11,931 nucleotides of DNA, taken from Actinomycetota bacterium (lineage in GTDB: Bacteria > Actinomycetota > Thermoleophilia > Gaiellales > Gaiellaceae). Positions 5,613-11,634 of this stretch are shown piece after piece (the first letter of the stretch is position 1; every line of letters starts with the position of its first letter). Below the pieces are notes generated by a model. It made no database searches, was not told the DNA's origin, and saw only the letters and a list, made by a program, of their open reading frames with translations. Location: positions 1 through 11,931 of the forward strand of contig VAXT01000100.1 of the NCBI GenBank assembly GCA_005883245.1, read 5' to 3'. Made by a program: the position numbers and the translations under genes.

Positions 5613-8290
5613 GTCCTGCGGATGACGACCACCGCGTAATCGTCATCCGGCTCGCCGGCAAAGGCGCGCGCGTCCGCGACAACGTGCTCCACGAGCGCCT
5701 GCGCCGACAGGTCTCGGGCGCTCGAGAGCGCGTCGTGGAGCCGCTCTTCACCGTACTGGTCGCCTCCGCGGCGCGCCTCGATGAGGCCGTCCGTAAAGAG
5801 GCACAGCGCCGAGCCGTGCTCGAGCGAGGCTGTGGCGGTCTCGTAGCGCTGGTCCGGCTCGATGCCGAGCGCGAGCCCGCGCGGCGCGAGCAGGCTGATC
5901 GCCCCATCCGGCGCGAGGAGCCGAATCGGCGGGTGGCCGGCGCTCGCGGCCGAGACGTGGCCCGTTTCGGGATGGACGGTCAGACAGGCCATCGTCACGA
6001 AGTTGCCGCCGGCCAGCTCTCCGAGCGCGACCTCGTTGGCCTGCGCGAGGAGCGCGGCGGGATCCGGATACAGGCGGACGAGCGAGCGGAAGGCGAACTT
6101 CGCGAGCGCCATGTCCGCGGTCGCAGCGATCCCGTGACCGCTCGCGTCACCGAGCACGACCGCGAGCTCTCCCTCCGGGAGCGTCAGGAAGTCGTAGACG
6201 TCCCCGCCGACCTCGACGCGCGCCGACGACTCGTAGACGGCACCGACCTCGAGCCCCTCGACCTCGGGCAGCCCGCGCGGGAGCAGCGAGCGCTGCATCG
6301 TGTCTGCGAAGTCCTTTCGCTCCTGCGTGAGCCGGGCGTTGTCGATCGCAAGCGCGGCCTGGCCCGCCACGAAGAGCGCCGTCTCGACCTGCTCGTCCCC
6401 GAGCCGCCGCGACGGGTCGAGCGAGACGACCGTCAGTGTCGCGAGTAGCTCGGCCGAGGTCGCGATCGGGACGACGACCGCGGTCGCGCCCTGCTCGAGG
6501 AACGGGACGAGCAGCTCGTAGGACGCGCCGAGGCGTCGCGCCGTCGGCGGATCGAGGACCAGCGGCTTGCCCATCCGGAAGAGCCGACGGCCCGGGAGCT
6601 TGTCCGCCGCCTGCTCGCGCTCCAGCAGCGGGCGAAGCGCCTCGAGCCGCGGATCGGCGATGTGCGGCGCCCGCGGAACGAGCAGGTCGCCGCGAGCGTC
6701 GTGCACCCGGATGACGGCCGCGTCGGCATCGAGCAGCTCGACCGCGGCTGTGGTCACCGAGTCGAGCGTCGTGTCGAGGGAGAGGCTCTGCGCGAAGGAG
6801 CGCGAGATTTCGTAGAGCGCGCGCAGCCGCTTGGCGGACTTGCGCTCGGAGGCGACCGTCTCCTGGAGCTCGGCCGCCTGGCGTTCCGTCCGCTCGTGGA
6901 GCTCTGCGTTCTGAGCTGCCACGGCCAGCTGCGCCGCGAGCGCCGACAGCAGCGCCGTCTCGTTCGGCTCCACGGTACGGCCCCGCGGCAGGTAGACGGC
7001 GAGCAGCCCGACGAGCTCTTCGCGCGCCACGAGCGGCACGGCCAACGCGGCGTCGATCTCGGCCTCTGCGACTGCCTCGCGGACCGGAGCCAGCCGGAGA
7101 TCGGCCTGCGCGTCAGCGATCTGCAGGACGCCCTGAACGCGGAGCGGCCCGAACGCGAGCTCGAGCAGGCGCTCGGCGACGGTGAGCTCGGCATCGGCGC
7201 CGGAGCCGGCGCCCTCCTCGGGTCGCAGCCGGTTCGCGTCGCCGAGGTAGATCGCGACGCGATCCGCGCTCAGCAACTCGGCGACACGGGCGACCGCGGT
7301 CTCCAGAATGTGCGCGAGGGAGAGCTCGGCGATCGCCTGACCGAGGACGGCGAGCAGCGCCTCGGAGCGCTCGAGCTCCTCCGACGTCGTGCGGGCGCGC
7401 TCTCCTGCTCGCAACGCCTGCGCCGCGCGCACCGCGAACGTGCCGAGCCGGTCGACGTCGCGCCGGGTCGGGGAGGCCCCGGGCGAGAAGACGAGCTGCA
7501 GAACACCGAGGGGCGGATGGCCGAGCGTCAGCGTCACCACGGTCCAGTCCCGAACCGCTTCGATCCGCACCGGCTCCTGCTCCTGTCCGAGAGCGGGCTC
7601 CGCCTGGACGGCTTCGAGTGCGTCGGGCCGACCCGTCGAGGCCAGGAGCTCGAGACCCGCGTCCGCGCCGACCTGCCACAGCTTCACGGCCTGTGCCCCT
7701 GAAGCCCGCGCGGCGATCCGTACCACCTCGTCCGGCCCGCGAGCCTCCTCGAGCCCCGCACCGAGAGCGTCCCCGGCGAGCGACAGGCTCTCCGCCGAGC
7801 GAGAGGACGGTACGCCGTCGCCCGCGCCGAACGCCCGCAGCACGAGGCCGATGTGCGAGGCCGCGAGCCGCGCGGCGGCAGTCTCCCGCTCGTCGAACCG
7901 CCGAGCGACTCGGAGGATCTCGAGACTCCCGAGCGGGGCGCCGTCGGCCCGGACCGGGATCAGAAGCGCGTCGGCGGCGCGGGCACGTCTAGCCGCTCTG
8001 CGGACGGCGTCGGGCAGGTCGTCCGACGAAGCCGCCTGCGCAGGAAGCACGTCCAGCGAGAAGGCCGACCCCGCCAGCTCGGCCGCGAGCGCCTCGGAAC
8101 GGGACGCAACCGCGCGTACGGGCAAGCGGCCGTCGTCGTCGGCGACGCGGATCGCCGTGACGTCGGCGCCGGTCACCTGGCCGACCGCGTCGGCGACGTC
8201 CTGGAGAGCCTCGTCGAGCCAGTATTCGCCCGCAGCGCGCAGGCCCGCGGCTGCGAGCGTCTCGAGGGCGTCGTCGGAGATGTCGTCCAT
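5609..8290 (-). CDS. RsbU/SpoIIE-type PP2C phosphatase with multiple GAF domains
   Basis: The 893-residue protein has about four successive GAF-like segments (roughly 18-150, 185-300, 330-470 and 505-655). A helical linker with ERQAAELQETVASERKSAKR lies before the last one. A SpoIIE-type PP2C catalytic domain occupies about 659-893. Metal-binding landmarks are GGDVYDF (Asp697), GDASGHG (Asp715), FTDGLIEAR (Asp834) and DDDYAVVVI (882-884), so the catalytic domain looks intact. Such phosphatases dephosphorylate STAS-domain anti-anti-sigma factors to switch on alternative sigma factors, with GAF domains sensing small molecules or redox state. There is no membrane segment or receiver domain. ATG at 8290 follows GAGGGGGA; an in-frame ATG at 8314 is less well placed. 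It is the first gene of the minus-strand operon, yet no partner anti-sigma or STAS gene is in the window. Confidence 0.92.
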   Translation of the reverse strand: MDDISDDALETLAAAGLRAAGEYWLDEALQDVADAVGQVTGADVTAIRVADDDGRLPVRAVASRSEALAAELAGSAFSLDVLPAQAASSDDLPDAVRRAARRARAADALLIPVRADGAPLGSLEILRVARRFDERETAAARLAASHIGLVLRAFGAGDGVPSSRSAESLSLAGDALGAGLEEARGPDEVVRIAARASGAQAVKLWQVGADAGLELLASTGRPDALEAVQAEPALGQEQEPVRIEAVRDWTVVTLTLGHPPLGVLQLVFSPGASPTRRDVDRLGTFAVRAAQALRAGERARTTSEELERSEALLAVLGQAIAELSLAHILETAVARVAELLSADRVAIYLGDANRLRPEEGAGSGADAELTVAERLLELAFGPLRVQGVLQIADAQADLRLAPVREAVAEAEIDAALAVPLVAREELVGLLAVYLPRGRTVEPNETALLSALAAQLAVAAQNAELHERTERQAAELQETVASERKSAKRLRALYEISRSFAQSLSLDTTLDSVTTAAVELLDADAAVIRVHDARGDLLVPRAPHIADPRLEALRPLLEREQAADKLPGRRLFRMGKPLVLDPPTARRLGASYELLVPFLEQGATAVVVPIATSAELLATLTVVSLDPSRRLGDEQVETALFVAGQAALAIDNARLTQERKDFADTMQRSLLPRGLPEVEGLEVGAVYESSARVEVGGDVYDFLTLPEGELAVVLGDASGHGIAATADMALAKFAFRSLVRLYPDPAALLAQANEVALGELAGGNFVTMACLTVHPETGHVSAASAGHPPIRLLAPDGAISLLAPRGLALGIEPDQRYETATASLEHGSALCLFTDGLIEARRGGDQYGEERLHDALSSARDLSAQALVEHVVADARAFAGEPDDDYAVVVIRRT

Positions 8291-8353
8291 TCCCCCTCGA
8301 AAAGTATTCCTCATGGCGTCAGGAGGCCCGCCGGCGCGTTTATGCTCTCCTGC
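8291..8353 (+). promoter_or_regulatory. Divergent promoter region between the phosphatase operon and the small membrane gene
   Basis: This 63-bp gap is the only upstream DNA available to the seven-gene minus operon and to the divergent gene at 8354. On the plus strand TATGCT (8341-8346) fits the actinobacterial -10 pattern TAnnnT and ends 7 nt before ATG 8354, the spacing expected for a leaderless transcript. On the minus strand AATACT (8308 down to 8303) lies 12 nt before ATG 8290 and is a weaker -10 candidate, with GAGGGGG between. No convincing -35 boxes are visible on either side. Confidence 0.45.
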
Positions 8354-8590
8354 ATGGCCCAGCCGGCTCGCCGCCCGGAACAGGTCGACGAAGCGCTGGA
8401 GCTCGATCCGGCTGCTGTCCAGCGCGCGTACCAGTTGCATCGAGCCCGCCGCCGCGCTCATCGCAACAAGCGCCGCGAGACGAAGCGCGCCAAGCTCCGG
8501 TTCTGGCTCGTCCTCTTCGCGCTCGTCGCCGCGAGCGTCTACCTGAGCATCGTCATCTGGCACCAGGTCCAGCGGACGTTCGGTCTGTAG
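8354..8590 (+). CDS. Small single-pass membrane protein, unknown function
   Basis: The 78-residue product starts MAQPARRPEQVDEALELDP. It continues with a strongly basic stretch (about 30-48, with RARRRAHRNKRRETKRAK) and ends in one hydrophobic helix (about 50-70, FWLVLFALVAASVYLSIVIW) and a short tail. The positive-inside rule puts the N-terminus in the cytoplasm. I do not recognise a family. ATG at 8354 is preferred because a -10-like TATGCT ends 7 nt upstream and no Shine-Dalgarno is present, suggesting leaderless translation; ATG at 8342, four codons earlier, overlaps that box. It is divergent from the phosphatase operon and its stop codon is the first base pair region of the candidate RNA stem at 8588. 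Confidence 0.7.
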   Translation: MAQPARRPEQVDEALELDPAAVQRAYQLHRARRRAHRNKRRETKRAKLRFWLVLFALVAASVYLSIVIWHQVQRTFGL

Positions 8591-8754
8591 GAGGGTTCGG
8601 CGGAGTGTTGCTCGTCGCCGGGGTGCGATGGTCGTTCCGAGGCCGCGGACGCAGGGAGCCCCGGTAATCGCCATTACCGGGGCGACTGAGGACCCGGCCG
8701 CGGGGCGAGCAGCGCGGTCCGGCGGCTCAGACCACGCTTCGTCGAACCCTCCTG
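8588..8754 (+). ncRNA. Candidate structured RNA or inverted-repeat element between two membrane genes
   Basis: The 177-bp gap between two plus-strand genes folds into nested helices. P1 pairs 8588-8608 with 8734-8754: 21 pairs in a row, 17 Watson-Crick and 4 G-U on the plus strand, with arms GGAGGGTTCGGCGGAG and CTTCGTCGAACCCTCC at the core. P2 pairs 8609-8616 with 8704-8711. P3 pairs 8617-8622 with 8693-8698. A perfect 11-bp hairpin sits near the centre, 8658-8668 with 8673-8683, loop CGCC, and a small GGTC/GACC helix (8717-8720 with 8730-8733) fills the junction. It matches no riboswitch or ncRNA family I recognise. Alternatives are a small inverted-repeat transposable element or a terminator plus leader. 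No coding frame of note lies inside. No target-site duplication is obvious. The plus-strand G-U bias favours an RNA read in that direction. Confidence 0.45.
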
Positions 8755-8755
8755 A

Positions 8756-8767
8756 AATACTTCGCCT
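8756..8767 (+). promoter_or_regulatory. Candidate leaderless promoter of the 8768 gene
   Basis: AATACT (8756-8761) follows directly after the long inverted-repeat stem and ends 6 nt before GTG 8768, the distance expected between a -10 element and the first transcribed base. No Shine-Dalgarno sits between. The same AATACTT string occurs ahead of the phosphatase gene on the other strand. No -35 box is evident, so this remains tentative. Confidence 0.3.
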
Positions 8768-9172
8768 GTGGAGCCCTCCGAGCCCTATCCGCCCGACCGT
8801 CCGGCTCGCCCGGAGCCGGGACGCGACCCGCTGCTGCTCCTGCCCGGGGGGATCTGGGCAATGGGCGAGCGGATCGCGGTCATCGGCTGGCACACGGGAG
8901 TGATCGGCAAGCTCGTCTTCCTGCTCGGGCTCGCGGTGGTCGTGCTCGTCGTCCTGCACGAGCTCGGGATCGACCTCCCGGCGACGGTCCCCGAGAGCCT
9001 CGTGATCATCGTCCTCGGGTCTCTGTCGACGATCCTCGTCCTCGTTCGCGTGATCTCGGTCCCCGATCAGTTCTTCCCCTACGACGGGCGCGGGATCGGG
9101 CTCTGGATCGCGCTCATCGCGGCCGTGGGGTTGATCGTCGGCGGGCTTCTACGAGCAGGCGAAGAGCTGTAG
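8768..9172 (+). CDS. Membrane protein of unknown function with three predicted helices
   Basis: The 134-residue product opens with a proline-rich acidic/basic segment (MEPSEPYPPDRPARPEPG) and then has three hydrophobic segments, at about 46-65 (GKLVFLLGLAVVVLVVLHEL), 77-96 (SLVIIVLGSLSTILVLVRVI) and 112-130 (IGLWIALIAAVGLIVGGLL). No catalytic motif or known family was recognised. GTG at 8768 is the first start after the structured interval and lies just behind a -10-like element. The gene is convergent with the broken PAP2 gene, whose reading frame overlaps its last 59 bases. Confidence 0.7.
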   Translation: MEPSEPYPPDRPARPEPGRDPLLLLPGGIWAMGERIAVIGWHTGVIGKLVFLLGLAVVVLVVLHELGIDLPATVPESLVIIVLGSLSTILVLVRVISVPDQFFPYDGRGIGLWIALIAAVGLIVGGLLRAGEEL

Positions 9173-9642
9173 CGACGCCGAGGCCGAGCGCGGCGCCTCC
9201 GATCACGTCCAGGGGGTAGTGAACACCGACGTAGACGCGTGAGAACGCGATCAGCCCGGCGAGGGCGTAGAGGACGATCGGGGAGAGCGGCGTCAGCCAG
9301 GCGAGCGTGGCCGCGCACGCGAAGCTCATGGCGGCGTGGCCGGACGGGAAGCTCGGGGTTGCCCGGCACGTGGACGAGCGGGGCCGGGTCGGGGAAACGA
9401 AGCGGTGGGCGGTCGCGGCCGATCGCCTGCCGCAGGAGCGCCGCGGACACATCCGCGGCCAGATCGGCGAGCGTGACGTAGAGAAAGATCGCCGGTCGCC
9501 TCCAGCAGAGCGCTGCGAGGGCAGCGATCACGAGCCAGATCGCGCCCTGCGACCCGATGCGCGAGAGAGCGACGAACACGTCGTCGAGCACGCCGACACG
9601 GTGATGGACGACCCAGCGCTCGAGTCGCGGATCGAGGTCCAA
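9114..9642 (-). pseudogene. PAP2-family phosphatase gene interrupted by an apparent +1 frameshift
   Basis: Two overlapping reading frames together make one PAP2 (type 2 phosphatidic acid phosphatase) protein of about 175 residues. The first frame starts at TTG 9642 (MDLDPRLERWVVHHRVGVLD) and carries a membrane segment and motif 1 as RQAIGRDRP, with Arg in place of the usual Lys. The second frame carries motif 2, PSFPSGHAAMSFA, and motif 3, SRVYVGVHYPLD, and ends at 9114. The switch falls at the C4 run complementary to GGGG 9355-9358; removing one C joins GN directly to PSFPSGH. The catalytic residues are otherwise intact, so this is either a recent pseudogene or a one-base sequencing/assembly error. 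PAP2 proteins remove phosphate from lipid phosphates or undecaprenyl pyrophosphate at the membrane. An in-frame stop eight codons before the TTG fixes the start. Confidence 0.8.
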
Positions 9643-9666
9643 GGCGCCGCTTGCGGTGCCGCCTCA

Positions 9667-9691
9667 GGATGCCGGGCTCAGCCCGGCATCC
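9667..9691 (-). terminator. Perfect hairpin downstream of the response regulator gene
   Basis: GGATGCCGGGCT and AGCCCGGCATCC form a perfect 12-bp inverted repeat around a single central base (in practice about 10-11 pairs with a small loop). It lies 52 bp after the response-regulator stop and 25 bp before the PAP2 start, both on the minus strand. No U-run follows on either strand, so it is an atypical (I-shaped) terminator or a repeat-family hairpin. Its right end merges with the 20-bp repeat at 9689-9708. Confidence 0.5.
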
Positions 9692-9708
9692 GTCGGAAAT
9701 GACCGGTC
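9689..9708 (-). repeat. 20-bp repeat, copy 2
   Basis: TCCGTCGGAAATGACCGGTC here is the exact reverse complement of bases 1-20. It is contiguous with the perfect hairpin at 9667-9691, sharing TCC, so the unit may be hairpin plus tail. Copy 1 lacks the hairpin. The rest of the 9643-9742 gap shows no gene. Confidence 0.5.
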
Positions 9709-9742
9709 GACACGTTCGAGTCCAGCCGACACCGCTCTAAGA

Positions 9743-10348
9743 TCAGGCGGGGACGAGCTGTTTCGTCGACTCGATCAGCTGCTGCGGGTTGAACGGCTTC
9801 CCGATGAAGCCCTGCGCCCCGCGAGAGGTCGCGGCCCGCAGCGAGTCCTCTTCGACCTTGCCGCTGAACATGATCACCGGGATCGAGCCGACGCCGTGCC
9901 GCTCGTGCACGCGGCGGAGCATCTCCCAGCCGTCGACCTGCGGCATCATCACGTCGAGCAGGATCAGGTCGGGCGGCTCGGCTTCGAGCGCGGCAAGCCC
10001 TTCCTCGGCGCTCGCGGCCTCGCGGACCGAGTAGCCCTCCATCTCGAGGTTCACGCGGACGAACTCACGTAGTCGATCGTCGTCGTCGACGATCAGGATC
10101 AGGCGGCGCCCCTCACCGCGCCTCGGCGCCGCCGAGCCGCCGCGCTCGAGGAACTGGTCGAGGTCGGCGCGACGATAACGACGGTGCCCGCCCGGGGTGT
10201 AGAACGCGGGCAGACGACCCGTGTCCGACCACTTGCGAATCGTGCTCTGGGCCATCCCGAGGTACTTCGCGGCCTGTCCGAGCGTGAGCCAATCAGGCTC
10301 GTCTGCGGGAACGGGAATCCGGGCGGCGGTGTCACGGCTATCGGCCAT
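9743..10348 (-). CDS. Response regulator with N-terminal excisionase/MerR-like HTH and C-terminal receiver domain
   Basis: The 201-residue protein has an excisionase/BldC-type winged helix at about 20-67 (WLTLGQAAKYLGMAQSTIRK, then TGRLPAFYTPGGHRRYRRAD). A linker follows, then a complete receiver domain at about 82-201. Receiver landmarks are the acidic pair in IVDDDD (Asp88/89), phosphoacceptor Asp132 in LILLDVMMP, Ser162 in VIMFSGK and Lys184 in GFIGKPF. It should be a phosphorylation-controlled DNA-binding regulator. The DNA-binding domain lies before the receiver, the reverse of OmpR or NarL types. ATG at 10348 has AAGG 9 nt upstream; extension further upstream only adds unrelated residues. 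No histidine kinase is adjacent, so it is an orphan here. The stop is at 9743, followed by the hairpin. Confidence 0.9.
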   Translation of the reverse strand: MADSRDTAARIPVPADEPDWLTLGQAAKYLGMAQSTIRKWSDTGRLPAFYTPGGHRRYRRADLDQFLERGGSAAPRRGEGRRLILIVDDDDRLREFVRVNLEMEGYSVREAASAEEGLAALEAEPPDLILLDVMMPQVDGWEMLRRVHERHGVGSIPVIMFSGKVEEDSLRAATSRGAQGFIGKPFNPQQLIESTKQLVPA

Positions 10349-10361
10349 GTCGGGGAACCTT

Positions 10362-10373
10362 GGTAAATCTACC
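10362..10373 (-). promoter_or_regulatory. Imperfect palindrome overlapping a -10-like box upstream of the response regulator
   Basis: GGTAGATTTACC on the minus strand is symmetric at 10 of 12 positions and contains TAGATT, a TAnnnT -10 candidate 17-18 nt before the ATG at 10348. It could be an autoregulatory operator for the HTH protein encoded just downstream. It sits in the AT-richest 50 bp of the region. No -35 is evident; evidence is weak. Confidence 0.25.
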
Positions 10374-10398
10374 TTTTCCTCTCCAGCCCATTCCGAAA

Positions 10399-10611
10399 CT
10401 ACTGACCCGTCGTCACGGTCACCGTCACGGTCCGGACGCTCTGAGTGCCGGGCTCGAGCGTGCGGACCGAGGTCTCCGTCCCCGACGGCGCCGAGCTGTC
10501 GTCGAGCGCCTGCCCGAGAGCGACCCCCACCGCGAGCGCGATCGCGAGCGCCAGGACGCGCACCACCCAGGGGCCGACCCTCCGGCGAGCCTTCCGCGGC
10601 CGCCGGCTCAT
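10399..10611 (-). CDS. Small membrane-anchored protein with Thr/Val-rich tail
   Basis: The 70-residue product has a basic N-terminus (MSRRPRKARRRVGPWVV) and one hydrophobic helix at about 15-34 (VVRVLALAIALAVGVALGQ). A polar tail follows, ending in VRTVTVTVTTGQ, predicted to lie outside the membrane by the positive-inside rule. No family is recognised. ATG at 10611 overlaps the upstream stop as ATGA, which with the basic start makes the assignment credible despite its size. It is translationally coupled to the 101-residue protein before it. Confidence 0.65.
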   Translation of the reverse strand: MSRRPRKARRRVGPWVVRVLALAIALAVGVALGQALDDSSAPSGTETSVRTLEPGTQSVRTVTVTVTTGQ

Positions 10612-10913
10612 GGCGCGTAGTCGACCGCGCCGCGGGAGTAGAGGTGGAACGCCGCGTCCTCGACGAGCCCGAGTTGGATCGCGCCCGCACCAGGCGGCAG
10701 CACTTCGAGCAGCCAGCGGTCGGCGTCGTCGTAGGCGCCGGCCAGGTCGGAGAGCGTGAACGTCTGGCCGACCCGGCGGTTGAGCTCGTCGATCAGGACG
10801 TCGACCTGGGCGAGCAGGCGGTGGTGGAGCGGCCGGTCCGACGCGTGCTCGTTCAGGCGCCGATAGCCCTCCGCCCACTGAAGGCGCGCGTTCTCGACGG
10901 CAACCGCACTCAT
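10608..10913 (-). CDS. Conserved-looking hypothetical protein downstream of DUF501
   Basis: The 101-residue product is soluble and helix-rich: ARLQWAEGYRRLNEHASD, then LLAQVDVLIDELNRRVGQ, TFTLSDLAGAYDDADRWLLE and a C-terminal GLVEDAAFHLYSRGAVDYAP. No motif identifies a reaction. ATG at 10913 lies 7 bases after the DUF501 stop, and the stop overlaps the next gene's ATG, so it belongs to the DUF501 transcript. Even codon usage and operon packing support a real gene. In many actinobacteria the gene after DUF501 is an exopolyphosphatase-like one; that is not what lies here. Confidence 0.7.
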   Translation of the reverse strand: MSAVAVENARLQWAEGYRRLNEHASDRPLHHRLLAQVDVLIDELNRRVGQTFTLSDLAGAYDDADRWLLEVLPPGAGAIQLGLVEDAAFHLYSRGAVDYAP

Positions 10914-10920
10914 GGTCCGA

Positions 10921-11442
10921 TCATAAGGACGCGTCTGGGCCTTTCATGCAACATCTTTCCGGCCAGAGCGGGACGATCTCCGCCGCGATCCGCTCGCCGA
11001 GCAGGTACCCCGGCCGCGCGAGGGCGAACGCGACGTGCGCATGCAGGCACTTGAGCTGCTCCGGATTGCGAGACCCGCCGATCCCGAGCTCGAGCGACGC
11101 TCCCTGGTCGCTCCCCGTCCGGCCCCGGGCGAGCTCGGCGCGGACTCGCCGCTGCTCCTCGGTCGCGCGGCTGAGGCTCTCGGCCAGCTCCGGCTCCCGC
11201 TGGGCACGCTCGGACCAGCGCTCCACCCCACCCGCCGCCTCGAGCCGCGAGATCGCTGCGACCAGGTGGCGGCACGTCACGTAGTACGTGGTCGGGAACG
11301 GCTGACCGGAATCGTCGTAGGGCGACTGCTCCGTCACTGCCGGCCGACCGAACGGACAGCGGACGACCACCCGCGCGAAGGCGCGCGGCGGCCGGCCGAG
11401 CTGCTTTTCGACCACGCGCCGCTCCGCGTCGCTCGTCTGCAC
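10921..11442 (-). CDS. DUF501 family protein
   Basis: The 173-residue protein matches DUF501. It begins with the block VVEKQLGRPPRAFARVVVRC (Cys29 in RCPFG), then PFPTTYYVTCRHLVAAISRLEAAGGV split by about one turn (Cys57 in TCRH), an acidic-basic helix (PELAESLSRATEEQRRVRAE), and the hallmark KCLHAHVAFALARPG (Cys132, His134). The three Cys and the His look like a metal or redox site; the function is unknown. The family sits beside FtsB in actinobacteria, as here. GTG at 11442 is chosen because AGGGG lies 7 nt upstream and homology begins a few residues later. The frame continues up to ATG 11574, but those 44 residues (GEGTAGINQVNCRLLERLS and similar) do not resemble the family. Confidence 0.85.
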   Translation of the reverse strand: MQTSDAERRVVEKQLGRPPRAFARVVVRCPFGRPAVTEQSPYDDSGQPFPTTYYVTCRHLVAAISRLEAAGGVERWSERAQREPELAESLSRATEEQRRVRAELARGRTGSDQGASLELGIGGSRNPEQLKCLHAHVAFALARPGYLLGERIAAEIVPLWPERCCMKGPDASL

Positions 11443-11472
11443 GGAGAAACCCCTGGTTCCCCCGTGAGCCCC

Positions 11473-11511
11473 CTCCTTTCGAGCGGAGTCGTCGCTCAAT
11501 CGCTCGAGGAG
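11473..11511 (-). promoter_or_regulatory. Hairpin that masks a strong Shine-Dalgarno ahead of DUF501
   Basis: On the minus strand CTCCTCGAGCG (11511-11501) pairs with CGCTCG-AA-AGGAG (11485-11473): eleven pairs with a two-base AA bulge and a 15-nt loop. The 3' arm holds the consensus AAGGAGG, the best ribosome-binding sequence in the neighbourhood. No ATG, GTG or TTG lies at normal distance after it; the DUF501 GTG is 30 nt downstream with its own AGGGG. It may be a regulatory leader or coincidence. Confidence 0.35.
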
Positions 11512-11564
11512 CCGGCAATTGACTTGGTTAATTCCAGCGGTTCCCTCTCCAGTGTCAGCCTCCC

Positions 11565-11581
11565 GCCGGGCCAAGCCCGGC
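11565..11581 (-). terminator. Short GC hairpin in the FtsB-DUF501 spacer
   Basis: GCCGGGC and GCCCGGC form a perfect 7-bp stem around a 3-nt loop, 54 bp after the FtsB stop on the minus strand. No U-run follows. It could end or attenuate the upstream transcript. The 197-nt spacer 11443-11634 holds this, a weak GTGCG/CGCAC hairpin, the Shine-Dalgarno hairpin and no recognisable gene or known riboswitch. Confidence 0.35.
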
Positions 11582-11634
11582 TCTGGCGGCTTCTGTGCGT
11601 GGTCTCCGAGAAGCGCACGTACGCGAACGCGAAT

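Noticed and set aside
8291..8959. Upstream extension of the phosphatase frame beyond ATG 8290
   Set aside because: It would cross the small membrane gene and the structured interval, with no GAF-like sequence in the added part.
9709..9735. GTTCGAGTCC at 9714-9723 looks like a tRNA T-loop
   Set aside because: The flanking bases do not form a five-pair T stem, and no acceptor, D or anticodon arm can be found on either side.
11443..11574. Longer DUF501 start at ATG 11574
   Set aside because: The extra 44 residues do not resemble the family and cover the two hairpins; GTG 11442 has its own ribosome-binding sequence.
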